A stretch of DNA of 64,000 nucleotides from DASZBR01 sp035943935. Its GTDB lineage: Bacteria; Pseudomonadota; Gammaproteobacteria; DASZBR01. The notes beneath the pieces were generated by a model. The model was not told where the DNA came from, made no database searches, and was given only the letters and a program-made list of their open reading frames with translations. The position numbers and the translations under genes were made by a program. Below, piece after piece: positions 16,374 through 25,404 of this stretch; the first letter of the stretch is position 1; the number at the start of each line of letters is the position of its first letter. Location of the stretch: positions 1 through 64,000 of the forward strand of contig DASZBR010000021.1 in the NCBI GenBank assembly GCA_035943935.1. The letters are read 5' to 3'.

Positions 16374-18504
16374 CTATTTTGCAACATGCCCCAAACAACT
16401 CAGTGAATTGCTCGCCGATGAATTAACCTCACTCGGCGCCATTGTCACGAGCATTAAAATAGCGGGCGTGAGTTTTAAAGCGCAAGATATGAAGGTGGCT
16501 TATAAAGCATGCTTGTGGTCAAGATTGGCGAATAGCATTTTATATCCCATCGCAAGTTTTCCCGCAGAATCGCCTGAAGAATTATATGAAGCCCTAAAAA
16601 ATATTAATTGGCTTGAACACTTTAATGTCACTAATACGATTGCTATAGATTTTAGTTCTCGCGGATCAAAGATTACTCATACACAATACGGCGCGCAGAA
16701 ATCAAAAGACGCTATTGTCGATTGGTTTCGCGACAAATTAGGCGAACGTCCTAACGTCGAATTGGTTCAACCTGATATTAGGATAAGCATTTATATAGAC
16801 AAAGATATTGCAACCGTCAGCATAGATTTATCTGGCGAAAGTTTGCATAGAAGAGGCTATCGAAAAAATCAAGGCGAAGCGCCTTTAAAAGAAAATCTCG
16901 CCGCGGCTATTTTAATTCGATCTGGCTGGCCAAAAATTTGTAAAGAAAATGGCAATTTTGTCGACATGATGTGTGGTGCTGGTACTTTACCTATAGAAGC
17001 AGCATTGATGGCGGGTAATATTGCGCCTGGATTATATCGCGATTATTTTGGATTTCTAAAATGGAAAAAATTTGATAATAAATTATGGCAAGAGTTATTA
17101 GATGATGCGCGCCAAGCCAAGTATGAAATTACCAATATTATTACGGGCTACGATGCTGATTCAACTTCAGTCAAAACCGCTCTTTCTAATATTCAATTTG
17201 CGGGTTTAGAAAAAATTGTTCACATAGAAAAAAGAGAATTAGCTGATTTTGAAGTAAGTAAATCTATTTTATCGCATCCGGGTCTTGTAATAGCCAATCC
17301 GCCGTATGGCATGCGATTGGGCGAAGCAGAACCGCTCAGATATTTATATAAAAACATCGCAGATAATTTTAAGAAGTTTTTTACAGGATGGAAGGGGGCC
17401 ATATTTACGGGCAATCCTGATCTTGGAAAGACGATGGGAATGCGGGCTGTTAAATATTATTTATTATTCAACGGAACCATAGAATGCAAATTATTGTTAT
17501 TTGATATTCAGCCCAAGTATTTCATTGGCGAACATAAAGCGGCAGAAATAGTCACGCAAGAAATTGATTCTCAAGATCCGATTAATATGTTTATAAACCG
17601 CTTAATTAAAAATAAAAAGCATTTAGACAAATGGGCGAAGAAAGAAAATATTAGTTGTTACAGAATTTATGATGCTGATTTGCCCGAGTATGCAGTTGCG
17701 ATAGATTTATATGGCGAATGGGTGCACGTTCAAGAATATGCGCCACCCAAAACTATTGATCCCCAAAAAGCCCAAGATAGAATAGAGAGTATTATTAAAG
17801 TATTGCCTCAGGTGCTGGGTGTATCTCCTGATCATATTGCTTTTAAAATACGCCAAAAACAAACGCGCGAGCAGCAGTACGAAAAATTAGGGTTTGATAA
17901 AAAATTCGTAACCATTACTGAGAACAATGCTAAGTACTTAATTAATCTCAGAGATTATTTAGATACGGGCTTGTTTATAGATCAAAGAATGCTTCGCGTA
18001 AAAATTGCAGAATTAGCCCATAAAAAGCATTTCTTGAATTTATTTGCGTATACGGGTACCGCAAGTGTTCTTGCTGCATTAGAAGGCGCATCGAGTACAA
18101 CAACCGTTGATATGTCAGCAACATACTTACAATGGGCGAAGCAAAATTTTGCGCTGAATGGCTTAAGTGATAATTATAATCACTTTATACAAGCCGATTG
18201 TTTAGAGTGGATCAAAGAACATACGGATAAATATGATGTGATCTTCGTTGCTCCCCCCGTATTTTCTAGATCAAAACGCATGGAAAAAGATTTTGATCTG
18301 CAAGAAGATCATTTTGAATTATTAAGTTTAATTAAGAAAAACTTGCATAGAAACGGCAAGCTGATCTTTGCGACGCACAAGAAAAATTTCGAGCTAGATG
18401 CAAAGCTTGTCAGCTTATATAAAATAGAAGATATATCTGCCAAGATGTTGCCGGTGGATTTCAGTAAAAACAAAAACAGTTTTTATTGTTGGATTTTATC
18501 GTAA
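16363..18504 (+). CDS. rlmL: 23S rRNA methyltransferase RlmKL (fused RlmL and RlmK)
   Basis: Bifunctional enzyme that makes m2G2445 (N-terminal half) and m7G2069 (C-terminal half) in 23S rRNA. The 713 residues contain a THUMP domain (about 50-150) and a first methyltransferase domain with DMMCGAGTLPIEAA and catalytic NPPY near 311. The second methyltransferase domain starts near 480 with NLFAYTGTASVLAA. An oddity in the second domain is the motif usually written DPPTFS, which here reads APPVFS (Ala at 630). The gene overlaps the lipoprotein gene upstream by 11 bases; ATG 16366 is an alternative start. Confidence 0.95.
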   Translation: MMNNYFATCPKQLSELLADELTSLGAIVTSIKIAGVSFKAQDMKVAYKACLWSRLANSILYPIASFPAESPEELYEALKNINWLEHFNVTNTIAIDFSSRGSKITHTQYGAQKSKDAIVDWFRDKLGERPNVELVQPDIRISIYIDKDIATVSIDLSGESLHRRGYRKNQGEAPLKENLAAAILIRSGWPKICKENGNFVDMMCGAGTLPIEAALMAGNIAPGLYRDYFGFLKWKKFDNKLWQELLDDARQAKYEITNIITGYDADSTSVKTALSNIQFAGLEKIVHIEKRELADFEVSKSILSHPGLVIANPPYGMRLGEAEPLRYLYKNIADNFKKFFTGWKGAIFTGNPDLGKTMGMRAVKYYLLFNGTIECKLLLFDIQPKYFIGEHKAAEIVTQEIDSQDPINMFINRLIKNKKHLDKWAKKENISCYRIYDADLPEYAVAIDLYGEWVHVQEYAPPKTIDPQKAQDRIESIIKVLPQVLGVSPDHIAFKIRQKQTREQQYEKLGFDKKFVTITENNAKYLINLRDYLDTGLFIDQRMLRVKIAELAHKKHFLNLFAYTGTASVLAALEGASSTTTVDMSATYLQWAKQNFALNGLSDNYNHFIQADCLEWIKEHTDKYDVIFVAPPVFSRSKRMEKDFDLQEDHFELLSLIKKNLHRNGKLIFATHKKNFELDAKLVSLYKIEDISAKMLPVDFSKNKNSFYCWILS

Positions 18505-18533
18505 AACGTAAACAAAACTTAGGAGGAGTTTTT

Positions 18534-19289
18534 ATGCCCAGCTCTCGTAAATCAGCATTAGTCATCAGCCAAAATCTTCGTTCCGTAGATGATATTTTAG
18601 TTCATCTCCAAGAAATGGGATTTGACGTTTATCATAATCGGAGTGGATCAGAGGCGCTAAAATTTGCGCGTAAAAATAAACTGGATCTCATGGTATTGGA
18701 TATTTCATTAAATACGAGATTTGATTCAAGTGTGCTCGAGCGCGTATTAACCTTGTTGGAATTAAAATCAGATGAGCATCTGTCAAAAATTCCACTGGTG
18801 GTAACATCACAAGAAACCTTCCAAGAAAATTTTGGCGTGATATTCAGTGAAATTAATTTTTTAACAAAGCCCATTAATATCAATTCAATGATAGATAAAA
18901 TTAAAGAATTAGTTCCGAATGGCGTTTCGTCTATTTTGATTGTGGATGATGAAGAATCCGCGCGCGATATTATGCGTGCTGCAGCGAAAAAAGCAGGGTG
19001 GAAATCCGTTGAAGCAGTGAATGGTCGTGATGCATTAGAAAAAGTCCAAGCACACATTCCGTCGATTATTTTATTGGATTTGATGATGCCAGAAATGGAT
19101 GGCTTTACGTTTATTACTGAATTACAAAAACATGAAGCGTGGCGTCAAATTCCTATTATTATTGTGTCTGCGAAAGAATTATCTTCAGATGAACGGATCT
19201 TATTACAGCAACACACAAAAAATATTTTACAGAAGGGTGCGTATACACGCCAAGAATTAATTGATGCGATTTATCAACAGGTAGAATAA
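18534..19289 (+). CDS. Response regulator with two receiver domains and no output domain
   Basis: A 251-residue cytoplasmic protein. ATG 18534 follows the excellent ribosome site AGGAGGAG. The first receiver (about 5-120) keeps the phospho-acceptor-like D56 (VLDISL) and the Lys in FLTKPI. It lacks the acidic pair, since VISQN replaces the usual VDDE. The second receiver (about 133-250) is canonical, with VDDEE at 137-141, D182 in LLDLMMPEMDG, and the switch residues. There is no DNA-binding or enzymatic domain, so it probably acts by protein contact in a phosphorelay. No sensor kinase lies nearby. Confidence 0.88.
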   Translation: MPSSRKSALVISQNLRSVDDILVHLQEMGFDVYHNRSGSEALKFARKNKLDLMVLDISLNTRFDSSVLERVLTLLELKSDEHLSKIPLVVTSQETFQENFGVIFSEINFLTKPININSMIDKIKELVPNGVSSILIVDDEESARDIMRAAAKKAGWKSVEAVNGRDALEKVQAHIPSIILLDLMMPEMDGFTFITELQKHEAWRQIPIIIVSAKELSSDERILLQQHTKNILQKGAYTRQELIDAIYQQVE

Positions 19290-19294
19290 AAAAA

Positions 19295-19738
19295 TTATTT
19301 TCGTGGTTTTTTTGATCCGCTGGCAAGTTGCGTTTCTTCAGCTTTGCATTGCTCTACAAACGCTTGAACGTTTTGTAAATTATCAGGTGCGAGAAGTGTT
19401 AAGTTTTTATACATCCTGCTAAATTGTGGCGTTCCACTTTTATCTTCCACAACCATCCACTCGCTGAGTCCGTGTAGCTTTTCAAATTTTTTCCCCAACC
19501 TCGTAAAATCTTCTTCGCCTTCATCAGGTTTTTTTTTGACAGCAAAGAAAAGTTTTTCTTTGTCATCAATTCCTGTGGAGCTGCAAATATAGACGGGAGC
19601 CTCCCCTACGACTTTTTTGGCTTTTTCTTTGAACAGCGTTAATGTTGCTATGCTAGACAATTTTTCTAAAGCTCGACTGAAACTGCTTTGATGGGGTGTT
19701 CTTTTGCGAGTGTCTTGTGCATCGTGTTCACTGCTCAT
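19295..19738 (-). CDS. Unknown hydrophilic protein
   Basis: A 147-residue protein with no signal peptide and no membrane segment. The N-terminus and C-terminus are basic and polar (TRKRTPHQSSFSR; SGSKKPRK), and the middle looks like a small alpha/beta fold with EEDFTRLGKKFEKLHGL. It ends five bases from the convergent response regulator gene and follows the unknown gene at 19785-21011 on the same strand after 46 bases, perhaps as an operon. No family is recognised. Basic tails around a compact core occur in many secreted effectors, but that is not evidence by itself. Confidence 0.6.
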   Translation of the reverse strand: MSSEHDAQDTRKRTPHQSSFSRALEKLSSIATLTLFKEKAKKVVGEAPVYICSSTGIDDKEKLFFAVKKKPDEGEEDFTRLGKKFEKLHGLSEWMVVEDKSGTPQFSRMYKNLTLLAPDNLQNVQAFVEQCKAEETQLASGSKKPRK

Positions 19739-19784
19739 CTCGTGCTTCCTCTAAAAGGTAGCGCATTATAGCTGCTTTTTATCA

Positions 19785-21011
19785 CTATTTGCGAGTGGGG
19801 CTGCGATCTTGTCGATGTTGTTTAGTGGATTTATCGCGTTCTGCGGGCAAGTCTTTTCTGCGATCACTCTCACCCCGATCCCTTTTTTTCTCTGCTTGAG
19901 ACTTTTTAGCTATCTGGGGCTGGGGTTCTTCAGGAAAAAACAGCATGCGTGGGGCGTATTCATCACGTCGAATGACGGGTGTTCTCACATAGGGACGAGG
20001 TGAGTCATACGTGATTTTTATGCTGCCCACTTCTTTTGCCATCGTTGGCTCTATGCCATATTCTCTTTGAAGATAGGTATCAATCGTCTTATATATTCCT
20101 AACATATAACCCGAGGGGTCATCTTCGTTAGATAATTTTTTTTTCATGGCTGCTGCACTGACTTTTTTTTGATCGCCGACTTTATGTGCAAATTGCTGGC
20201 CGCGATCTTGCCGAAGTGTTGTTAAGCTACTAAGTAAATCTGCGATGTGTGAAGCTCGTCGATCTCGTGGGTGAAGTTGATTGTAATAATCTTCCAGGTC
20301 GCGCGCGCAGTTGGCTCCCGCAATAAAATAAAGCGATGCACAATCTTTTTTATCTTGTTTATAAAGTGCGGCGGCTTTATCCAAAAAGTATTTTATTCCT
20401 TCAAGTAACGCTGTAATTTTAAGTTTTTTTGCTTCTTTATCACCCTCACTGTAAATGAACAAATAGATATCTTCTGGTGTATTGACGAACTTAAATTTGT
20501 CTTTAGCATCATACATAGAGTCTTTGAAGGCGATACTGGTTCGGTAAAATGGTTGTGTTGGACGTCTAGCGCCGAGTTCTTTAAAGAAAAACTGAAAAGA
20601 AGAGATTATATCTGCGCCGGTTTTTGTGCTGTAAGCGTGATACCCATCGGCAACGACATTTCGATAACGTTTCAATGTGAGAAGCGCATGAATACAGTTT
20701 TTAATCGCCAGTTGCTGACGCCCACTTGTTTGCTTTTCCATGTCTTGGCATTGTTCTACAAGACGCATAGTGTCGATTAAATTACCCATTTCAATAATAT
20801 TAAATAATAATTCATATCTTTTTTGAGGATTTCTCTCGAGACGAAGATCAGATTCGAGTTTGCTAAATTTCTGGAAAAAATGAATTAACAACACAAAATA
20901 ATTATTTCCCATGCTTTCTTGATCTGCGCGAAGTTCTCGTAAGAAAGGTAACTTCTCACAAATCGTATTGAAATACGCTTCATCTATCCTGTTATTTCCA
21001 CGCTCTTCCAC
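19785..21011 (-). CDS. Unknown 408-residue protein with highly charged C-terminal tail
   Basis: Starts at GTG 21011, with GAGGAGGACC directly upstream. Mostly alpha-helical by composition (residues 1-300), with a segment VNTPEDIYLFIYSEGD near 175-190. From about 340 it is Pro/Arg-rich, and the last 40 residues are almost all Lys, Arg, Asp, Glu and Gln. No signal peptide, membrane segment or known domain is visible. Upstream lies a 260-base gap with a long palindromic repeat and no PmrA-like box. Function unknown. The disordered charged tail and accessory position make it a weak effector candidate. Confidence 0.6.
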   Translation of the reverse strand: MEERGNNRIDEAYFNTICEKLPFLRELRADQESMGNNYFVLLIHFFQKFSKLESDLRLERNPQKRYELLFNIIEMGNLIDTMRLVEQCQDMEKQTSGRQQLAIKNCIHALLTLKRYRNVVADGYHAYSTKTGADIISSFQFFFKELGARRPTQPFYRTSIAFKDSMYDAKDKFKFVNTPEDIYLFIYSEGDKEAKKLKITALLEGIKYFLDKAAALYKQDKKDCASLYFIAGANCARDLEDYYNQLHPRDRRASHIADLLSSLTTLRQDRGQQFAHKVGDQKKVSAAAMKKKLSNEDDPSGYMLGIYKTIDTYLQREYGIEPTMAKEVGSIKITYDSPRPYVRTPVIRRDEYAPRMLFFPEEPQPQIAKKSQAEKKRDRGESDRRKDLPAERDKSTKQHRQDRSPTRK

Positions 21012-21136
21012 AGGTCCTCCTCAGACTTATCTCTATAATAAGTATAGGTCAGATTTGGAGGGGTGGCGGGGGCGTTAGGGCGGGGCTTCGTTCATATGCT
21101 CTGCGAGACAACACTCGCACCATAGTACCTTGAAGG

Positions 21137-21240
21137 GTAGCCTGGATTGAGTCGAGCGCAGCGTAACGAAATCTGGGAAAGATCAACGTTTTATATTTCC
21201 TGGATTTCGCTGCGCTCTATCCAGGCTACAAAACTTTTTG
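21137..21240. repeat. Long palindromic repeat (REP/MITE-like)
   Basis: Two arms of about 40 bases, starting TAGCCTGGAT and sharing GCGCAGCG, face each other across about 25 bases. Arms of the type 'TAGCCTGGAT...GCGCAGCG...' are a common intergenic repeat family in gammaproteobacteria. It fills much of the 263-base gap between frr and the unknown gene at 19785. No gene is seen in this gap. Confidence 0.8.
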
Positions 21241-21274
21241 AACGTATAACTAAAATAGTGCTAGGGAGAAAGCT

Positions 21275-21832
21275 TTAAACCTGCATCAATTCCTGCTCTT
21301 TTGTTGCGATAGATTTTTCAATATCCGCAACATATTTGTCCGTAATTTTTTGAATTTTATCTTCAGACGTTTTTTCGTCATCTTCGCTAATAGATTTAGC
21401 TTTCGCTAATTCTTTAATTTGTGTTAATGCATCACGGCGAACATTGCGAATTGCAACGCGCGCATTTTCGCCTTCGCCTTTCACTAATTTAACTAATTCA
21501 GCGCGACGTTCTTGTGTTAACGCGGGAAGGGGAACGCGAATCACCATTCCATTGGTTACAGGATTTAAACCTAAGTCTGATGTCAGAATAGCTTTTTCAA
21601 CGGATTGTATTGCACCCTTATCCCAGATGGTAATAGTAAGTGTGCGTGAATCGCCCACGCCAACATTGCCGACTTGATTTAACGGCACATCGTTACCATA
21701 GTAATTTACTCGAATATGATCTAATAAACTGGTATGTGCACGACCTGTTCTTAATTTAGTTAAATCAGTATGTAAATTATCGACGCATTTTTTCATGCGT
21801 GTTTCAGCGTCTGAATAAACTGTGTTTAGCAT
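21275..21832 (-). CDS. frr: Ribosome recycling factor
   Basis: Splits post-termination ribosomes together with EF-G. The 185-residue protein matches E. coli RRF in length, with the LRTGRAHTSLLDHI segment near residue 29 and the PLPALTQERRAELVK segment that leads into the long helical domain. It overlaps the pyrH stop by seven bases on the same strand. It is the last gene of the rpsB-tsf-pyrH-frr operon. The usual downstream uppS-cdsA-dxr block is absent; a palindromic repeat and unknown genes follow instead. Confidence 0.97.
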   Translation of the reverse strand: MLNTVYSDAETRMKKCVDNLHTDLTKLRTGRAHTSLLDHIRVNYYGNDVPLNQVGNVGVGDSRTLTITIWDKGAIQSVEKAILTSDLGLNPVTNGMVIRVPLPALTQERRAELVKLVKGEGENARVAIRNVRRDALTQIKELAKAKSISEDDEKTSEDKIQKITDKYVADIEKSIATKEQELMQV

Positions 21833-22539
21833 ACGAGGGATCCTTCATCTTCGCCAGTAATAATGCGAGTAATAGCGTTTTCTTTATTGATATTAAATAC
21901 TCGAATTGGCATATTGTAATCACGGCATTGGGAAAACGCCGCTAAATCCATCACGCCCAATTCTTGTTTTAACACTTCTTGATAACTTAATTTTTTCAAT
22001 AATTTTGCATTTTTATTTTTCTTAGGATCTTCTGAATAAATACCATCGACAGTAGTTGCTTTAAGTAAAATATCCGCATTAATTTCAATACTGCGAAGAC
22101 TTGCCGCAGAATCGGTTGTCACTAATGGATTGCCCGTACCACCGGCAAAGATAGTAATAAAACCTAAATCTAACGCATTAATGGCGGTTAATCTGTTGTA
22201 GTGCTCAACAATGCCATTCATGGGAAGTGCAGAAAAAATCGTTGCTTTGCTGCCGGCGCGTTCGATTGCAGAACGTAATACCAGCGCATTTAATACGGTA
22301 GAAACCATACCCATTTGATCTGTGGTTACACGATCAATACCTAATTGAGTATGAGAAACACCGCGAAAGAAATTTCCGGCACCCACGACAACACCAATTT
22401 GTGTACCTTTTTTATTGAGTGCGGAAAGTTCGGTTGCAATCCTATCGACAGTTTCGCTATCGATAGGAGAGGTATGATTACTACTTTGAAGTGCTTCACC
22501 ACTGATTTTCAGCAGAACGCGTTTATACTTTCCCGGCAT
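21826..22539 (-). CDS. pyrH: Uridylate kinase
   Basis: Phosphorylates UMP to UDP and is regulated by GTP and UTP in the family. The 237-residue protein has the amino-acid kinase fold motifs KISGEALQ, GVVVGAGNFFRG, the RSAIERAG segment and FAGGTGNPLVTTDSAA. Length is normal. It lies between tsf (four-base gap) and frr (seven-base overlap) in the conserved gammaproteobacterial order, so it is cotranscribed and probably translationally coupled. Confidence 0.97.
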   Translation of the reverse strand: MPGKYKRVLLKISGEALQSSNHTSPIDSETVDRIATELSALNKKGTQIGVVVGAGNFFRGVSHTQLGIDRVTTDQMGMVSTVLNALVLRSAIERAGSKATIFSALPMNGIVEHYNRLTAINALDLGFITIFAGGTGNPLVTTDSAASLRSIEINADILLKATTVDGIYSEDPKKNKNAKLLKKLSYQEVLKQELGVMDLAAFSQCRDYNMPIRVFNINKENAITRIITGEDEGSLVC

Positions 22540-22543
22540 AGAA

Positions 22544-23425
22544 TTAACTCCCTCTGACTTGGGCCATCACTTCTTCAGCAAAGTTCTCCGTTTTCTTTTC
22601 AATGCCTTCACCCACTTTAAAGCGTACAAAATGATGGGGTTTAGCTTTATGCGATTCTAAAATTTTACCTACCGTATTGTCAGGATCTTTGACATACGGT
22701 TGTCCCACCAAACTGATTTCATCCAAATATTTCTTGATACGGCCTTCGACCATTTTTTCAATAATATTGGCAGGTTTTCCACTCGTTGCGGCTTGAGCAG
22801 AAAATATTTCTTTTTCTTTATTAATTAAATCCACAGAAACTTCTGAAGGATTTACGACAAGAGGATTGTTTGCAACGATATGCATTGCAATGTCTTTGCC
22901 TAACGCCGCATCGCCGCCTTCGAGTTCAATCAGCGCACCAATACGTCCACCGTGAACATAGCCACCAACGATATGATTGGATTTAAGTGCAGCGAATCTT
23001 CGGACTTGAATGTTTTCGCCAATTTTTGCCACTAAATGCTTACGTGTTTCATCAACCGTTTCATTGCCTACAGAAGCGGTTAATAAATTTTCCAAGCTTT
23101 CAATATTTTTAGAAATAGCCGTGTCAGCAACAAGGTTCGCGAAATTCAAGAAATTAACATCGCGTGACACGAAGTCAGTTTCGCTGTTCACTTCAAGTAT
23201 AATGGCGCGTTTCTGATCATCGCTAATGCGAATAACGATGACGCCTTCAGCTGCTATGCGATCCGCTTTTTTGTCGGCTTTCGCTTGACCGGATTTACGC
23301 ATCGCTTCAATCGCTTTTTCAATATCACCGTGACTTTCTTGTAACGCACGTTTGCATTCCATCATGCCTGCGCCGGTACGTTCACGCAGATCTTTAACGA
23401 GTGAAGCGCTAATGGCTGTTGTCAT
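22544..23425 (-). CDS. tsf: Elongation factor Ts
   Basis: Guanine nucleotide exchange factor for EF-Tu. The 293 residues start with the conserved N-terminal domain (LVKDLRERTGAGMMECKRAL) and contain the TDFVSRD motif that contacts the EF-Tu nucleotide-binding domain. The coiled-coil region and C-terminal module are complete (E. coli 283). Its ATG overlaps the rpsB stop region by one base, so translation of the two is coupled. It is under the same leader as rpsB. Confidence 0.97.
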   Translation of the reverse strand: MTTAISASLVKDLRERTGAGMMECKRALQESHGDIEKAIEAMRKSGQAKADKKADRIAAEGVIVIRISDDQKRAIILEVNSETDFVSRDVNFLNFANLVADTAISKNIESLENLLTASVGNETVDETRKHLVAKIGENIQVRRFAALKSNHIVGGYVHGGRIGALIELEGGDAALGKDIAMHIVANNPLVVNPSEVSVDLINKEKEIFSAQAATSGKPANIIEKMVEGRIKKYLDEISLVGQPYVKDPDNTVGKILESHKAKPHHFVRFKVGEGIEKKTENFAEEVMAQVRGS

Positions 23426-24207
23426 TATTTCTTCTCCTCTTTGGTTTTTTCTTTTTTAGGATGATGTTTTTTGACTACCGTGATTTCAACTTCTTCTTTC
23501 TCTTCTTTAGGACCATGAACGGTCAGTGCTGATTTTGCATTCACAATCGCATCGGCAACACTCTTGCAATACAACGCAATCGAACGAGAAGAGTCATCAT
23601 TACCTGGAATAATATAGTCAATATTGTCTGGGCTGTAGTTGGTATCGACAACAGCAATAACCGGTATGCCTAAACGATTCGCTTCAGCAATAGCTGTTTT
23701 TTCATGACCGACGTCGATCACAAAAAGAGCATCAGGAATTCCGCCCATTTCTTCAATACCGCCTAAACTTCTGTCGAGCTTGAATAATTCACGCTGTAAA
23801 TTCAGCGCTTCTTTTTTGATCATTTTGTCGAATGAACCATCGGCTTGCATAACTTTAAGATCTTTCAAGCGCTTGATGGTTTGACGAATGGTTTTGTAGT
23901 TGGTTAATAATCCACCTAACCAACGGTGATTGATGTATGGCATGCCAGCACGAATCGCTTCTTCTTTCAGAATCTCTTGTGCTTGACGTTTCGTCGCAAC
24001 AAATAAAATTTTTCCGCGTCTCGCTGCTGTTGAACCAATAAAGTTCATAGCATCGTGAAACAGGGGAAGGGTTTTTTCAAGATTGATAATGTGCACTTTG
24101 TTACGGGCGCTGAAAATGTATTGTTCCATTTTCGGATTCCAGTATCGGGTTTGATGACCGAAATGAACGCCTGCTTCCAACATATCTCGCATACTGACTT
24201 TAGTCAT
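23425..24207 (-). CDS. rpsB: 30S ribosomal protein S2
   Basis: Structural protein of the small subunit. The start is ATG 24207, giving 260 residues. This is where the family begins (MTKVSMRDMLEAGVHFGHQ) and where AGGA is well placed; the open frame extends further upstream without support. The core matches E. coli S2 (241 residues). The last 25 residues are an additional Lys/Glu-rich tail (KKHHPKKEKTKEEKK). First gene of the rpsB-tsf-pyrH-frr operon, preceded by a 120-base leader that may carry the S2 feedback site. Confidence 0.96.
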   Translation of the reverse strand: MTKVSMRDMLEAGVHFGHQTRYWNPKMEQYIFSARNKVHIINLEKTLPLFHDAMNFIGSTAARRGKILFVATKRQAQEILKEEAIRAGMPYINHRWLGGLLTNYKTIRQTIKRLKDLKVMQADGSFDKMIKKEALNLQRELFKLDRSLGGIEEMGGIPDALFVIDVGHEKTAIAEANRLGIPVIAVVDTNYSPDNIDYIIPGNDDSSRSIALYCKSVADAIVNAKSALTVHGPKEEKEEVEITVVKKHHPKKEKTKEEKK

Positions 24208-24321
24208 AATAATTTCCTCGTTTGGGTTAAAACCACCACTTGTCCCGAACGGCCATTTGGCTTTCGCCAAACACCCAGCCCTCCGTGTCGACTAGTGTGT
24301 GAATTTGATTGCATGAAAAAG
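24208..24321 (-). promoter_or_regulatory. Candidate rpsB leader (S2 autoregulatory region)
   Basis: Between the rpsB promoter and start lies a leader of about 114 bases containing a hairpin TTTGGC-GAAA-GCCAAA (24256-24271) with a GNRA-type tetraloop, followed by GC-rich segments. In gammaproteobacteria S2 is known to repress its own operon through a structured leader. That this is the same element is inferred from position and hairpin only. Confidence 0.45.
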
Positions 24322-24327
24322 TCCAGT

Positions 24328-24356
24328 CTTATACCATAAAGCCCTTACTTCAACAA
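24328..24356 (-). promoter_or_regulatory. Probable rpsB promoter
   Basis: On the minus strand, TTGTTG (24356-24351) and TATAAG (24333-24328) are separated by 17 bases. It lies in the 159-base gap between divergent rpsB and map. Confidence 0.5.
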
Positions 24357-24366
24357 TGGTTAGCTT

Positions 24367-25137
24367 ATGTCAATTCATCTGAAAAATGCCTCAGAAATCG
24401 CCAAAATGCGTGTCGCGGGAAAGCTCGCTGCAGACGTCCTCGAGATGATCACGCCCTATGTAAAAGCCGGCATTACGACGGACGAATTAGACAAGATTTG
24501 CCATGATTATATCGTCAATGTTCAGAAAGCCATCCCAGCTCCCCTGAACTATAAGGGCTTTCCCAAATCTATCTGTACCTCGCTCAATCATCAGATTTGC
24601 CATGGCATACCCAGTAATCGCAAGCTCAAAGACGGTGACATACTTAATATAGACGTCACGGTATTAAAAGATGGTTATCACGGTGATACCAGCAAGATGT
24701 TTGGGGTAGGGAAGATTCCGGTGATGGCAGAGCGCTTAATGCGCATTACTCAAGAATGTATGAATCTGGGTATCGCGGTTTCTAAACCCGGCGCTCATCT
24801 CGGCGACATTGGAGCGGCTATTCAAGAACATGCTGAGAAAAATCATTTTTCAGTCGTACGAGAATATTGCGGTCATGGTATTGGCAGTACGTTTCATGAA
24901 GACGATCTCCAGGTACTCCATTACGGCAAGAAGGGTACGGGATTAGAAATCATTCCGGGAATGACTTTTACTATCGAGCCCATGATTAATGCCGGAAAAA
25001 GACATGTGAAATTATTAGCCGATGGCTGGACCGTTGTGACAAAAGATCACAGTTTATCTGCGCAATGGGAACATACGATATTAATTACAGAAACAGGCAA
25101 TGAAGTTTTGACAAAACGACCGGATGAAAAATATTGA
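24367..25137 (+). CDS. map: Methionine aminopeptidase, type I
   Basis: Removes the initiator methionine from nascent proteins. The 256 residues contain the pita-bread fold metal ligands in order: LNIDVTVLKDGYHGDT (two Asp), CGHGIGSTFHE (His), FTIEPM (Glu) and the final Glu in QWEHTILITE. Length matches type I enzymes. Divergent from rpsB, the classical gammaproteobacterial arrangement. Its stop overlaps the start of the small membrane protein gene downstream. Confidence 0.97.
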   Translation: MSIHLKNASEIAKMRVAGKLAADVLEMITPYVKAGITTDELDKICHDYIVNVQKAIPAPLNYKGFPKSICTSLNHQICHGIPSNRKLKDGDILNIDVTVLKDGYHGDTSKMFGVGKIPVMAERLMRITQECMNLGIAVSKPGAHLGDIGAAIQEHAEKNHFSVVREYCGHGIGSTFHEDDLQVLHYGKKGTGLEIIPGMTFTIEPMINAGKRHVKLLADGWTVVTKDHSLSAQWEHTILITETGNEVLTKRPDEKY

Positions 25138-25376
25138 TGATCATGACATTGCCAGATGGTTTAGGTTTATTCGGTGTGCTTCTAACTCTTATTGCATATT
25201 TACTATTAAATATTAGAAAGATGTCCTCGCATTCTATTGGATATGCTGGTTTGAATATTGTTGGCTCAACATTAATTCTTTATTCGCTGTATTTTGATTT
25301 CAATGTTTCTGCTTTTGCGATGGAAGTGTGTTGGTTGTTGATCAGTGTGTATGGACTTTATAAAGTATTGAAATAG
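25134..25376 (+). CDS. Small membrane protein, CBU_0592-like
   Basis: An 80-residue protein with three hydrophobic segments (about 9-26, 35-52 and 58-77) and the LLNIRKMSS and GLNIVGSTLILYSLYFDFN patterns seen in the CBU_0592-like membrane family known from Coxiella and other proteobacteria. No enzymatic residues are apparent and the function is not known. It overlaps the map stop by four bases, so it is read with map. Other ATGs lie just downstream of the first one, so the exact start is uncertain. Confidence 0.7.
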   Translation: MMIMTLPDGLGLFGVLLTLIAYLLLNIRKMSSHSIGYAGLNIVGSTLILYSLYFDFNVSAFAMEVCWLLISVYGLYKVLK

Positions 25377-25404
25377 TGCAGCAGGGTAATAATAAACTAG
25401 AATG

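Noticed and set aside
24208..24270. Extension of rpsB by 21 residues to 24270
   Set aside because: Family members start at MTKVSMRDM and AGGA precedes ATG 24207; the extension lies in the probable leader hairpin.
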